A stretch of 64,000 bases of DNA from Diploptera punctata (GCA_030220185.1 JASPKZ010003416.1:310001-374000), one strand, 5' to 3'; numbered from the stretch's first letter, positions 31,581 through 42,142 are shown. Program-made: numbers and translations. The notes: generated by a model from the letters alone, not told the origin.

Positions 31581-31928
31581 TCCACCGCTGTGGTCTCGAG
31601 GTAGCATGCTGCCTCGTCACGCAGCGGGCCCGGGTTCGATCCCCGTTCGGGACAGTTTTTCTGGGTGAGGTTTTTATCGGGGTTTTTTCCTCATCTGCAA
31701 GACAAATGTCAGGAAAACTTTAAGGCCCAAACGGTCCCCGAAATCATATGGCCATCATCATCATCCTTATCATTATCATCATCATCATCATCATCTTTCA
31801 CCGGTGTGGAAAGCAACGGGAAGCTACCACACCTACAATTCCCTAGTAAAGCTGCAAAACATAGCATGAAAAAGTTATGATTGTAGTGAAAGACCTGCCC
31901 TTGGGCAGAATTACTATCGATGGATGGA
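31581..31928 (+). mobile_element. SINE-A
   Basis: Complete: CCACCGCTGTGGTCTCGAGG head, GGTTCGATCCCCGTTCGGGA B box, CATCATCATC run, end GCCCTTGGGCAGAATTACTA. A palindromic element (31931) begins directly at its 3' end. Confidence 0.9.
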
Positions 31929-31930
31929 TA

Positions 31931-32461
31931 CAGGGTGTAACAAGACCTCACCGACAAAAAGATAGGGATGATAGGCCATGCAGAGAGGATCATTTTTTGT
32001 GAAGGAACATATAGTTGCAAACACGTCGTTTATGAGTTATGTGCAGATGAATGTGATCATCCATAAGGGTCGGAATTGAACACAAACAATTGTACACGTA
32101 TCATTTTATTGAAAAATACATGTTTTTACAATAAGTGTTCAAACAATAAGTGTTTTGACGACGTCAAAAAGAATCCTGCCATGATCGGCTATGTTGGCCG
32201 ATCGTTGCTGTGACGATATCAAACATGCAATGAGGCACAGGGTTGACTCTTTGGACACTTATTGTAAAAACATGTTTTTCAATAAAATTATACGTGTATA
32301 ATTGTTTGTATTCAATTCCGTCCCTTAAGGGTGAACACCTTCATCTGCGCACAACTCATAAACGACATGTTTGCGACAATATGTTCATTTACAAAAAATG
32401 ATCCTCTCTGCATGCCCTATCATCCCTACCATTTTTGTCGGTGAGGTCCTGTTACACCCTG
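31931..32461. mobile_element. Large palindromic MITE, TA target site
   Basis: Ends CAGGGTGTAACAAGACCTCA and TGAGGTCCTGTTACACCCTG are inverted; the similarity continues inward for about 210 bases per arm (for example ATGATCCTCTCTGCATG against CATGCAGAGAGGATCAT). TA at 31929-31930 and 32462-32463. The short non-palindromic centre (about 32145-32250) contains a smaller hairpin GATCGGCTATGTTGGCCGATC. No coding. TA target and CAGGGTG end suggest a Tc1/mariner-type non-autonomous element. Confidence 0.85.
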
Positions 32462-32463
32462 TA

Positions 32464-32738
32464 TATATATTTGAATTGTTTGTGAATAGTAGCCACACAT
32501 AAGTATTTGTTGTAATATATAACTTTAGATGATCACTTTTAGGTATCCGTGGGAATTGCCCATTTAAATTTTATATTCCTTCGAACCCCCTAAATATTGT
32601 ATTAAATATTTGCATTTGTCGATACCACGAAGAATATATCTGCACACAACCTCGAGGCGTATGTGGGTGAAGTCCCATTCAAAACTAGCAATGCTGCTGA
32701 GATTTCGTTCTATGAATGATAGAATTACAGCCGCAAGT
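32464..32738. other. No recognised feature
   Basis: AT-rich DNA after the MITE. Confidence 0.35.
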
Positions 32739-32740
32739 AT

Positions 32741-33060
32741 CCCGCGCCGTAGTCAAACGGTTTAAAGCATGGTGTCTTGGTGCAGAGCTATGGGACTTGC
32801 GCTAGTTCGAATCCCCATGGGGGAATACAATTTACTCATGAAATTGGAATTTCGGCCAATTTGGGACGGGTGACATCCAGCATCGTGAAGAATTAGGGTA
32901 ACTGCAATAAGTTGCGGCTCCAAGTTAAAAAAAAAACTTTAACGGCCGGGGGACCCGACATGCTGATCACGTTTTACCCCTACACTGGCTGGATGACCGT
33001 CCATCTCTGTGAATAACGCATATGAATATGAGGCCAGTAACAAGCTAGTAGTCCAATAGT
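32741..33060 (+). mobile_element. SINE-C
   Basis: Head GCGCCGTAGTCAAACGGTTT, B box AGTTCGAATCCCCATGGGGG, body TGCAATAAGTTGCGGCTCCA, 3' part GGGGGACCCGACATGCTGAT. One of two plus-strand copies with a head. Confidence 0.85.
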
Positions 33061-33300
33061 CTTCTATAAACGTGTAGTGCAGCAAGTAGCAGAAATACCC
33101 CTGGTGACAACTCTTTTTCAAATATTTCGCTGGCTAAAAAATACTTGTTGATAATTAAGGAGAGGATTTATTTTATCTAAAAACACGAAAATATACATGC
33201 ATTTATGACATAAAAAATATTTGAGTGTAACCCAAAAAAAAAAAAAAAAAAAATGAATCGATTAAATATTTTATATTAATTGTTCATTCATACAACTTTT
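33061..33300. other. No recognised feature; poly-A stretch
   Basis: Contains an A run at about 33233-33253; otherwise unmatched. Confidence 0.35.
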
Positions 33301-33690
33301 CCAACCACTGTGGTCTGGAGGTAGCGTGCTACCTTGTCACGCAGCAGGCCCGACCTAGAGTCTCGGTCGGGACAATGTTCCTGGGTGAGGGTTTTTTCGG
33401 GGGTTTTCCTGACCTGTAAGACAAAATGTCAGGAAACTTTAGTGCCTGAACGGTCCCCCGAACATCATATGGCCATCATAATAATCATCATTCGTATTCC
33501 CCTTAGATTAAGTTTAGGATTAGGCCTAAGGACTCTCCTGGTGTACCATTACTATCATCATCATACCCTCGGGGTAGCGTAACCCCTCCTTCTAGGCGCC
33601 CCAGTCTCAGAAGTGAGTTACAATTACGCCAATGGCAGGAGAGAACACCAGAAATGACAACTTGTGACATTGAATGAAAAAGTTTTCACC
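33301..33690 (+). mobile_element. Variant SINE-A with the SINE-F tail
   Basis: SINE-A head and body to about 33490 (ACTGTGGTCTGGAGGTAGCG, TGACCTGTAAGACAAAATGT), then GATTAAGTTTAGGATTAGGC, GCGTAACCCCTCCTTCTAGG and GCCAATGGCAGGAGAGAACA, the tail of SINE-F (7195-7410). Same fusion at 35405-35765 and 61654-62022. Confidence 0.85.
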
Positions 33691-34098
33691 ATATAGTCAT
33701 ATAGGGATAGTAATGGCCCAGGCTTTCAAGAACTTCCAAGAATAAAAGCTACCTTCGAACAAGTGACCATGCAACTTGCGGTTTAAATATATAATGTTGG
33801 TTAATTTGGTTATTTTAACTTGGCTGACGACTTATAAAAATATAACTTTATTTCAGAAATTAGAACAAATATGACAAAAGTCTAAAAACATGAGAAATAT
33901 GACTTAAGACAGCATAGGCCTAAATTTCCTAAACTTTCAACAGAAGACCTAAGTAAATGTTATTTACTTACACGAAACTCTAACAAATATGACGTCTTAG
34001 AAATCCTCCCACCCCCCTGTTCTTGCGTTCAGTAGCAGGTGTGATAATTTCGGACAGAAAAAGAAATGCAGATATTAGAAAACACTTTTAAAAAATCT
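33691..34098. other. No recognised feature
   Basis: AT-rich sequence. Confidence 0.35.
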
Positions 34099-34099
34099 A

Positions 34100-34412
34100 G
34101 AAGCGCGACAAGCCTACAAGGCCCATAACCGGCTGCTGGCCTTACATCCACATGTGTTAATTACAGAGCTAGACGATCATATAGGCAGAATAGGGGTCAC
34201 ATGTGGTCAGCCGTTATAGCTGGTCTTCTCAACCTGGAGTCGCTACTTATTGTAGCTACCCAAATGCCTCACGACGCTGGGCAGGTACCGGTCCCATACT
34301 GGCCGAAATTCCACGAGAAAATTTCTTCCCCCATGGGGACTCGAACCAGCGCAGGTCCCGTAGCTCTGCGCCAAGGCTTTTTGCCTTAACCACACGGGCT
34401 ACGGCGCGGGAC
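34100..34412 (-). mobile_element. SINE-C
   Basis: Minus strand: GCGCCGTAGCCCGTGTGGTT head, GGTTCGAGTCCCCATGGGGG B box, full body, 3' end GGCCAGCAGCCGGTTATGGG. Close to consensus. Confidence 0.9.
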
Positions 34413-34439
34413 TTCAAAACGCTTAAAAATGTTTTAATT

Positions 34440-34610
34440 TAACAAATATAATTGGCAATATGAGAAACGACTGGTATGAACACGTTCAAATAATGCCTAC
34501 ACATAGAATTCCTCAGCTATTACTAAAGACATTTGGGCATAGAAGTGCTGGACGTCCAGTAGATCCACTAAATCTCACTTTATGTGAAAACAAGTCAAAA
34601 GACCTAATTT
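34440..34610 (+). mobile_element. RTE-D tail fragment
   Basis: Reads RNDWYEHVQIMPTHRIPQLL then GHRSAGRPVDPL, parallel to the W..H...MP.HRIP and GRP blocks at 24235-24455. Confidence 0.5.
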
Positions 34611-34619
34611 CATTATGTA

Positions 34620-35400
34620 GAATTAGAAGAAGAAATCCGCCCACTTTGATAAGAAGCTGACACATGTAAAAATTAATGTGCCATCTGGCACCACTGTCTT
34701 TCTTGTACTTTCAGATTTATATCAATATTACTCTGTAAGTTTTACGTCATAGCAACAATGTAGGGCAAATCAACAATGAGAATATCTAAAAACATCTACT
34801 ATAAACATCTGTTAAACATTTCTCATGAAGTGTTGTGTGGTATTTGGACTGAGTCAGTTTTCTCTCATCTGGTGGTAATATAGTGTTATAATATAACTAT
34901 CAGATACTATTTTCGCTTTACGTTGGCGGATTTAGGACCGAGTCCAGAACTTGCATGCGGTAATTACTTCAACGCGTACTACGTGGATCTTGCTTTTAAC
35001 TTCAAACACATTGGATAAATTTAAACCATCATCTTCTGGTTTTAAACTAATTGCAAATTATAGGGGATCCTAGCGCAGGTAGCAAAGTATTTTAATTTGA
35101 ATAATTACAGAAAACATATTAATTATTTACAAGTAACTATAGTGCTTTTGGCTGCCAAGTTGCACCGTTGAATGGCGGCCGGCGAAAGCAACCGCTGCAG
35201 CGCTGATTGCCAGTTCCCGGTAAATCGAAAGCAAAACCTCCGCTGCACAGCGGCCATGTAAATATGCATGTACACGTGTTAATATTCGTCTTCCGAAATA
35301 AATCAATTATTTACCAATTTTTAACAATAAAAACAAATGAAAATAAACTTATTTAGGCCTAGTTATTGTTGCATTCTTTATCTCCACTTTTAGATAGAGA
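34620..35400. other. No recognised feature; short GC-rich patch
   Basis: 35150-35270 is GC-rich (GAATGGCGGCCGGCGAAAGC, CTGCAGCGCTGATTGCC) but has no long frame or known motif. The rest is AT-rich. Confidence 0.4.
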
Positions 35401-35404
35401 ATCT

Positions 35405-35765
35405 GTCCACCGCTGTGGTCTCGAGATAGCGTGCTGCCTTGTCACTCAACGAGCCCGAGTTCAGGTCTCGGATGGGACAAGTTTACTTTGTGAGCTTTTT
35501 TTTTTCGTAAAATAAATGTCAGGAAACTCTAAGGCCCAAACGGTTCCCGAAGATCATATGATCATCATAATCATCATCATTGATATTCGCCTTGGATTAA
35601 GTTTAGTATTAAGGATTCTCTTGGCGTAATCACCAATCATATCATTGGGGCAGCATAATCTCGTCTTCCAGGAACCTCAACTTTAGAAATGAGTTACAAT
35701 TACGCCAATGCCAGATGGGAACATCAGGAATGTCGAAATGACATCTTGGAACATGGAATAAAAAT
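35405..35765 (+). mobile_element. Variant SINE-A with the SINE-F tail
   Basis: Head CCACCGCTGTGGTCTCGAGA, body AGGAAACTCTAAGGCCCAAA, then GATTAAGTTTAGTATTAAGG and GAGTTACAATTACGCCAATG. More diverged than the 33.3 and 61.7 kb copies. Confidence 0.8.
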
Positions 35766-36245
35766 ATAGAGAATCTTAGTATTATATAAACTATACATCA
35801 GCACTAATACAGAAATCACATTTAGTGCCAAGCACAACACTTGTAGCACTAATACAGAAATAAAATTTCATACAGATCACGACCGCCCTAAAAGAAAAAA
35901 AAAACGCTGTGAGATTGACTGAATGACTTTCGCGTTCCTACGAAGACGATCGATGTTATCCGCAGTGCCGAGAGCTCGGTTATCATCCGTTACTATCTCC
36001 AACAGTCGTACAAGGGGCGACTCAATTGCGAAAGGCACTGTATTAACCCTTAAATTGGCGAAACATTATCTTTTTGTGTTAGTTATTCAAATGTAACGAA
36101 CCGATGCTAAAACAAAATCATGTATAACTGTAAGTTAATACTATATATTGTCTAATTTCATACTAATTTAATTTCCTCATTTGTTTTTATATATCTTATA
36201 TGATACATTGCCGATTAAAGGATTAATAGTTATTCTAAAGTTATA
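35766..36245. other. No recognised feature
   Basis: Contains a short duplicated CACTAATACAGAAAT motif (near 35800 and 35850); otherwise unmatched. Confidence 0.35.
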
Positions 36246-36254
36246 TAACTAAAT

Positions 36255-36605
36255 AAAGAAAGTTACGACCCTGCAAGTATTTGAACCTAGAATCTTCGGA
36301 TCCGGCAGATTCATTATCGTTAAGCCTACGAACTCATGTAACTATAAACAGTTGTAAAATCTTTGTTTTCTAAATACAAAAGTTAACTGTCCTACCAGGA
36401 TTCAAAGTTGGAATATTCTGATCCGTAGACAAACGCGTTATGCGTTGCTCAACAGAGTTACGAGATTACAGCACAGAATTACATGCAATTTGATAACTTT
36501 AAATTTCTCATTACTGAAGAAACATTTTAACGACCCTGTCAGGACTCAAACCTGGAATATTCTGATCCTTATGCATGTTATTCGTTGCGCCACACGGTCA
36601 CGAAT
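36255..36605 (-). pseudogene. Three decayed tRNA-Arg repeat units
   Basis: Minus-strand relics of the tRNA-Arg(ACG) units at 41-46 kb: about 36264-36326 (CGACCCTGCAAGTATTTGAA), about 36388-36460 (AGGATTCAAAGTTGGAATAT, CTGATCCGTAGACAAACGCG) and about 36525-36601 (CGACCCTGTCAGGACTCAAA, GTTGCGCCACACGGTC). Spacing about 125-140, like the 145-base repeat of the main array. All have many mismatches in stems and are not expected to work. Confidence 0.75.
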
Positions 36606-36609
36606 ATTA

Positions 36610-36995
36610 AAGCAAGGTAATTGTGTAAAAAGCACTGCTTTTGAACTAACTCAATTCTGTTGATGTTAAAATAATATAGTCATGCCATTTTTCCATTCAG
36701 ACCGCTTGTACCTCAATTATTGTTGTATCGCAATTAATCCAGATGTCGGAAAAGGATAAATTATTTTTTAACCAAATATTATGCAAATTTGATTACACAA
36801 GATTCTCTTAACTTGTAGTTCAGTTTTTACTATTTGCGATATTCTGTTAAGCATTTTACATACATGTAATTGCATATCAGGTTTTTGAAGATGCATATTA
36901 ATATTAATTAAAATATAGTTATAAGTAAATTAAAATAATGGGAATTCTATGCCAGGAATAGACTTATATAAATTGAAATAAAAAAACTGGAAAAA
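36610..36995. other. No recognised feature
   Basis: AT-rich sequence. Confidence 0.35.
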
Positions 36996-36999
36996 TATA

Positions 37000-37470
37000 T
37001 TCTACCAGTATGTAAATAATTGGATGCGAAACATGGACTCTTACTTTATATGGGAGGGAAGGAGATTACGAGTATTTGAGAATAAAGTTCTTAGGAAAAT
37101 TTTTGGACCAAAGAGAGATGAACAGACAGGCGAATGGAGAAAACTGCTAAACAATGAATTACATGGTCTTTATAGGAAGCCAAATATAACAAAAACAGTT
37201 AAGTCTCGTAGACTACGATGGGCAGGACATGTGGCACGAATGGTGAATGAAAGACGTGCATGGAAGCTTCTTGTAGGAAAACCAGAGGGAAAACGCCCAG
37301 TTGGTAACCCAAAAATGAGGTGGGAGAATAACATTAACTAAGATTTGAGAGAAGTAGATTATACAGGGGATTATTGAAAAACATCTCAGGATAGGGATGT
37401 ATGGAGAGCTTATTTCCGCGCGGCCATGAACCTACGGGTTCGACAGTGCCAGTGAGTTAGTTAGTTATAC
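37000..37470 (+). mobile_element. RTE-A tail
   Basis: Begins near the CETW block (ATGCGAAACATGGACTCTTA), continues IFGPKRDEQTGEWRKLLNNE, LRWAGHVARMVNERRAWKLL, GKPEGKRPVGNPKMRWENNI, and ends CGACAGTGCCAGTGAGTTAG. A stop follows ENNIN. One of the best tails in the window. Confidence 0.9.
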
Positions 37471-37649
37471 GTAAATAATTAATTGAGGAAAATAGACCTA
37501 CATATGTTGATTTTTAAGAAAATGTGTGAAGTGTCTTAAAATTAAATGATAGTTGAGGTAATGTAATATCGCCATATTTACAAAGGAAAATGTGAATTAG
37601 TCATTGTTCAAACGGAGAACCAATTTATTCTCACTGGCGCCAATAAAGT

Positions 37650-37765
37650 GTAAATTGTAGAAATGTAGGTTTTCACGACTGGTGTGTTGATTCTTGTTTA
37701 ATTGATTTTCCGGGATAATAACCGTGGTCTAGATAAATAAACTTGTAGTTCTAGAATCCTTCTAT
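37650..37765. mobile_element. Very decayed relative of the 39.5 kb hairpin
   Basis: GTAGGTTTTCACGACTGGTG, TTGATTCTTGTTTAATTGAT and CCGGGATAATAACCGTGGTC parallel GTAGGCTTTCACGGTCGGCG, then the left arm of 39468-39734. Only this side is seen. Confidence 0.45.
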
Positions 37766-37964
37766 ACTAACCTAGCACAAATGTTAATGTCTTATGTTTG
37801 GTATGAAGTCGGCACGAGTTGCCATGATCCAATCGCAATAATATTTGTTATTTGAGTCATTATGATGAAACAGAAAAAAAAAGAAGGTATGCATATCTGA
37901 TTTTGCAAAAGAAAAACTCCTTTATGTCTTGATACACCCTAGTGTGTATGAGTATGGCGTCTTC

Positions 37965-38215
37965 TTCTTCTTCTTCTTAAACATAATTTGTAGGATTTTC
38001 ATCCTGTTTATTTCCAAAATCACTCCTCGGAGGAAGACGTATTGGATGTGCATGCACTGTCTATCCATCTCTTGGCTGGTCTTCCTCTTGTTCTTCTCCC
38101 GTCCATTGGTCTATCTTCTTTAGCTCTTTTTGCAAGTCGGTTTTCTTCCATTCTTTCTATATGACCCTTCCAATATTTTCGTCTATCTATGTTTGTGTTT
38201 AATGTTGTGTTTTCT
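37965..38215 (-). mobile_element. RTE-B tail with (CTT)n
   Basis: On the minus strand: a frame with RRKYWKGHIERMEENRLAK and, at the end, GAAGAAGAAGAAG (seen as CTT at 37963-37977). W..H.ERM.E.RL is the RTE-B block. Confidence 0.6.
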
Positions 38216-39350
38216 CGAAGGAGGTCCTGAAATCAAGCTGATCACTTATTGGGGAGGCCCTCCATGTCGTTGTGTGGTCAAATTAGTAAGCGTGAGGTCC
38301 ATAGTTTAAAATCCCTCTCCCGACATGTCGTGCCACTCTAGGGCCCGGGTGGCGTGTAGCATGTAAAAAAGTGTCTATAAGGTGAGAGGTCAAAACTGAG
38401 TTAATGGAATAGAGTGGTGTGTATATGTTAAGCAAGACTCGGCATATTTGTTGCTTATTCGTAAAATGCTAAACTATTTGTGACTTCATATCCTATGTAG
38501 TGTGCAATGCATGGTTCAAAATTAGGTTAGTTTCTTGTTAAAAAATTAAGGGGAATTGGCTCACCTCCATTTCCGAAATATTCGACAAACTCTCTTCCCA
38601 CAAGATTAAAACAAATACTTGTACACGCTCTTACACTTCGACTACTGCGACATATTAACTGACTAATCTGACAACTGATCTGACAGACTACAGCGTGCTC
38701 ATAATGCGTGCATTCGATTTGTATTCAACTCCGTTGTTATGACCACGTGTCTCCTTCATTTCAGACCTCATCATGGCTACGTCTAAATGACAGAATAACT
38801 TTACATTCATATGTTTTACTATTCCAAATTCTGCACACATATTTACCAAGTTATTTATCAACACGTTTTCAAAATGTATCGGCTCATAACAATTTAGGAA
38901 CAAGATCACAAGACTCTTCTTTACTTTTGATACCACAGCACAGGACATGTCTATACCCTGAATCTTACACAATATCTGTGACTAGAGCATGGAACTCACT
39001 TCCCAGTCATGTCAGGGACTGTCAATCACTATCATTATTTAAATAAAAATTAACTGATATCTTAAGTTCAACACAATGAAGACGTTAACTATATAACAAA
39101 TATATTCAGCATTCTGTAAATAATCATCTAGGAAGCTTCTCTTACTTTATTTTACTTTATATTTTTTTAATTTTATTATATTCCATGTTTTTATTAGTAT
39201 TAGATCACATCACCAATGTCTTTTGTTTAGTCTGTATTTTAATAATATATTATACTTGTAATAAGTATGTAATTTTTGTATAACTTTAGTATTCGCTGGT
39301 TGAGTGGAAGAGAAGGCCTTATGGCCTTAACTCTGCCAGCTAAAATAAAG

Positions 39351-39416
<66 letters not shown>

Positions 39417-39436
39417 CACTATCATTATTATTATTT
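38215..39436 (+). mobile_element. NLR-W, longest fragment in the window
   Basis: Upstream module 38215-38370 as at 16365. From about 38690 the RT C-terminus reads MHSICIQL / NACIRFVFNS in alternate frames, then LLFQILHTYLPSYLSTRFQN, SAHNNLGTRSQDSSLLLIP and VTRAWNSLPSHVRDCQSLSL. The 3' end is AACTCTGCCAGCTAAAATAA plus an ATT run (39345-39436). No catalytic core seen. Confidence 0.75.
39345..39436. repeat. (ATT)n microsatellite
   Basis: ATT run with a few ATC/ACT units; 3' end of the NLR-W copy. Confidence 0.95.
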
Positions 39437-39467
39437 ATAATTGTAGGCTTTCACGGTCGGCGTCTTG

Positions 39468-39732
39468 ATCCATATTTGGTTCGTCTTCCGGGCTTATAAG
39501 CCGTGGTCCTATTGTCTTCATACTCGACGTTTCGTCTACTGCTGCGGTAGACATCATCAGGAGATACTGCGTGCTCTCTATGAACTCCTCAACAGTCGGC
39601 TGCAGACTATTGAGGAGTTCACAGAGAGCACGCAGTATCTCCTGATGATGTCTACCGCAGCAGTAGACGAAACGTCGAGTATGAAGACAATCGGACCACG
39701 GCCTATAAGCCCGGAAGACGAACCAAATATGG

Positions 39733-39734
<2 letters not shown>
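39468..39734. mobile_element. Near-perfect 267-base hairpin element
   Basis: Left arm ATCCATATTTGGTTCGTCTT, right arm AAGACGAACCAAATATGGAT; about 130 bases per arm with a loop of about 7 bases near 39600. Each arm contains CTGATGA (right arm 39642-39648), the 6-bp stem GTCTAC/GTAGAC (39650-39655, 39663-39668) and GAAACGTC (39669-39676). The element sits between ATT runs (to 39436 and from 39734), apparently inserted in an NLR-W microsatellite. GTAGGCTTTCACGGTCGGCG just outside the left arm also belongs to the family. Confidence 0.85.

Positions 39735-39791
<57 letters not shown>
39735..39791. repeat. (ATT)n microsatellite
   Basis: ATT run immediately right of the hairpin. Confidence 0.95.
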
Positions 39792-39794
<3 letters not shown>

Positions 39795-39795
<1 letters not shown>

Positions 39796-40788
39796 TGTAT
39801 GTAAATAGTAAGTGAAGGTAAAATTCGTAGAACGAGGTAGCCATCATGAAAATCACTAATAAATGAATATGTGTCACATTACCTGAATCGTTTATAACAT
39901 TAAATCGTTCACTAAAATGAACTAAATTAATAGCGGTGTAACATAAAAGTATATTGTATGAGTGAATGCAGAGTTAAAATATTGAATTAGTTATTAAGAA
40001 AAATAAGTGACGTCACATAAATAATAAGAACAATATGAATAAGGCCGCATATGCAAATGTTAACCCGTTCCCTACCCTTTCATTTAAATGTAACAAATTA
40101 AAATCATTGTTATGTAAAAATAATGTATAATATAAAAACTTATAATTTATATTAATGAATGTAGAAATAACATTAGCCAAAGTTAAGCTATATCAATGTA
40201 CACATATTTATTAGTCATAAGAGGTAAAGTAGATGACTGCGAAAAAGTAAATATTATTAATAAAGTTTCAAATGTTCATTAATTGGACTTTAAACTCTTC
40301 TGAGTGATATCTATGTTACGTATGTTCTGGAATATTCTATGATTCAAACTGACAAATGTAATTTTATGTATAAATACGGGGTAGTCTTTTAACCAAATCA
40401 GACAGACCTAAACATCTTCAACGACCCCCGTATCTGTCTCATTAAAGTTTTCTTTCAAGTAGATCAGTCGTCGACTATGTTATTTAGTTAGCTGTCTCTC
40501 AGTTCAGACTTAGATTTGAACCCCGAACCTATTCAATCCAGTAAATCAGTCCTTTGAATATTTTCATAAAAACCTAACTTCAAGACGCAATTCCTAAACC
40601 TTAAACTTTTTCAATACTTTTAGAAAATTCCTACCTAATCACCTTCCAGAAATGACTCCCTTCACGTCTACCCAGATGACCTTCTCATTACAGCGGTACC
40701 AGCTAGTCTATGCGATGTATCAGTCTACGAGTCTCGCAACGGAGGACAATAAATTGACTAATTAGTTATTATGTATATTGATCTTATC
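39795..40788. other. No recognised feature
   Basis: AT-rich, no supported gene or repeat. Confidence 0.4.
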
Positions 40789-40789
40789 G

Positions 40790-40975
40790 GACTATTTAAC
40801 TCATGCCCCAAATGGGAGTCAATGACCAATCACATTTCAATGATTTTTTATTTACAAACAATCACAGTCCTGTTTCGCATAGAATTTACCAACTAAAGTT
40901 TATCATAACAAAAAAAGCACCTCCTTTTTAACATTCTGAATAGGTCATAGCATTATTTTGCAGTGACCTACCCCC
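40790..40975 (+). repeat. Dispersed repeat shared with 53364-53580
   Basis: GACTATTTAACTCATGCC, GTCAATGACCAATCAC and GCACCTCCTTTTTAACATTC recur in the same order at 53364-53580. Nature unknown. Confidence 0.6.
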
Positions 40976-41184
40976 TAAGAAATACGGCTACCAGATTGTA
41001 CATATAGTGCATGAATGTCAACAGAAAGAGATAATATAAATACATTTGTAACAATTGATTATACCACAAAAAAACACTGCTTACACTTTCTTAAACGAAT
41101 TATTTTCCAGGAAACGACGTTGCAGAAAAATATATAGGACATCAGAAATTAATTAATACTTATTACGTTGGTTATAAATTTCTC
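40976..41184. other. No recognised feature
   Basis: AT-rich DNA leading into the tRNA-Arg array. Confidence 0.35.
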
Positions 41185-41202
41185 CACTTGCGCCACAGGG
41201 CC
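41185..41202 (-). pseudogene. 5'-end relic of tRNA-Arg
   Basis: CTTGCGCCACAGGGCC matches only the 5' acceptor and D-arm end of the array tRNA; the rest is replaced. Followed by the usual spacer (GTAACTATATTTAGCTATG), so it is the decayed downstream border unit of the array. Confidence 0.7.
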
Positions 41203-41273
41203 ATAAGAGTAGGTCCGGTAACTATATTTAGCTATGAACAATTTTATATTTTATTTGGATAAATAAAAAAAAT

Positions 41274-41346
41274 CGACCCTGCCAGGATTCGAACCTGGAA
41301 TCTCCTGATCCGTAGTCAGACGCGTTATCCGTTGCGCCACAGGGCC
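41274..41346 (-). tRNA. tRNA-Arg(ACG), array copy 1
   Basis: 73 nucleotides on the minus strand. Acceptor GGCCCTG pairs with CAGGGTC, D arm GCGC...GCGT, anticodon loop CTACGGA (anticodon ACG, read after A-to-I as ICG), T arm CCAGG-TTCGAAT-CCTGG. Internal A box and B box (GGTTCGAATCC) are intact. A run of eight T follows the 3' end on the minus strand, a Pol III terminator. Matches the array consensus exactly. Confidence 0.95.
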
Positions 41347-41419
41347 ATGAGGTTAGATCTGGTAACAACATGTAGCTATGGGCAATTTTAAATTTTATTT
41401 TCATAAATATATAGAAAAT

Positions 41420-41492
41420 CGACCGTGCCAGGATTCGAACCTGGAATCTCTTGATCCGTAGTCAGACGCGTTATGCATTGCGCCACAAGGCC
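41420..41492 (-). tRNA. tRNA-Arg(ACG), array copy 2, diverged
   Basis: Same fold and ACG anticodon, with changes: GACCGTG and CAAGGCC in the acceptor (one mismatch), TTATGCATTG in the D region and TTGATCC beside the anticodon stem. Terminator is only TTTT. May be a pseudogene. Confidence 0.7.
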
Positions 41493-41562
41493 ATGAGATT
41501 TCATCTGGTAACTACATATAGCTATGGAAAATTTTAAATTTTATTTTGATAAATAAAAAAAT

Positions 41563-41635
41563 CGACCCTGCCAGGATTTGAACCTGGAATCTCCTGATCC
41601 GTATTCACACACGTTATCCGTTGCGCCACAAGACC
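41563..41635 (-). tRNA. tRNA-Arg(ACG), array copy 3, diverged
   Basis: Anticodon ACG retained, but loop base 32 is A, the anticodon region has GTATTCACAC on the plus strand, the T loop reads GATTTGAA and the acceptor 5' side is GGTCTTG. Probable pseudogene. Confidence 0.65.
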
Positions 41636-41707
41636 ACGAGACTAGACCTGGTAACTACATGTAGCTATGGACAATTTTAAATTTTATTTTGATAAATAAA
41701 AAAAATT

Positions 41708-41780
41708 CGACCCTGCCAGGATTCGAACCTGCAATCTCCTGATCCGTAGTCAGACGCGTTATCCGTTGCGCCACAGGGCC
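41708..41780 (-). tRNA. tRNA-Arg(ACG), array copy 4
   Basis: One change from consensus: plus-strand CCTGC for CCTGG, which breaks one T-stem pair. Good terminator (T run). Confidence 0.88.
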
Positions 41781-41852
41781 ATGGGATTGCATCTGGTAAC
41801 TACATGTAGCTATGGAAAATTTTAAATTTTATTTTCATAAATAAAAAAAATT

Positions 41853-41925
41853 CGACCCTGCCAGGATTCGAACCTGGAATCTCCTGATCCGTAGTCAGAC
41901 ACGTTATCCGTTGCGCCACAAGATC
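41853..41925 (-). tRNA. tRNA-Arg(ACG), array copy 5
   Basis: ACG anticodon and T arm intact; acceptor 5' side altered (plus-strand CAAGATC) and D region GACACG. Acceptor pairing is weakened, so function is doubtful. Confidence 0.75.
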
Positions 41926-41997
41926 ACGAGATTAGACCTGGTAACTACATGTAGCTATGGACAATTTTAAATTTTATTTTGATAAATAAAAAAAATT

Positions 41998-42070
41998 CGA
42001 CCCTGCCAGGATTCGAACCTGGAATCTCCTGATCCGTAGTCAGACGCGTTATCCGTTGCGCCACAGGGCC
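41998..42070 (-). tRNA. tRNA-Arg(ACG), array copy 6
   Basis: Identical to consensus over all 73 bases, T-run terminator present. It starts 290 bases from copy 4 and shares its spacer type, evidence for duplication in two-unit blocks. Confidence 0.95.
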
Positions 42071-42142
42071 ATGGGATTGCATCTGGTAACTACATGTAGC
42101 TATGGAAAATTTTAAATTTTATTTTCATAAATAAAAAAAATT

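Noticed and set aside
39642..39676. Confident call of an active hammerhead ribozyme
   Set aside because: An extra base lies between CTGATGA and stem II and stem I is weak; kept only as a hypothesis among the findings.
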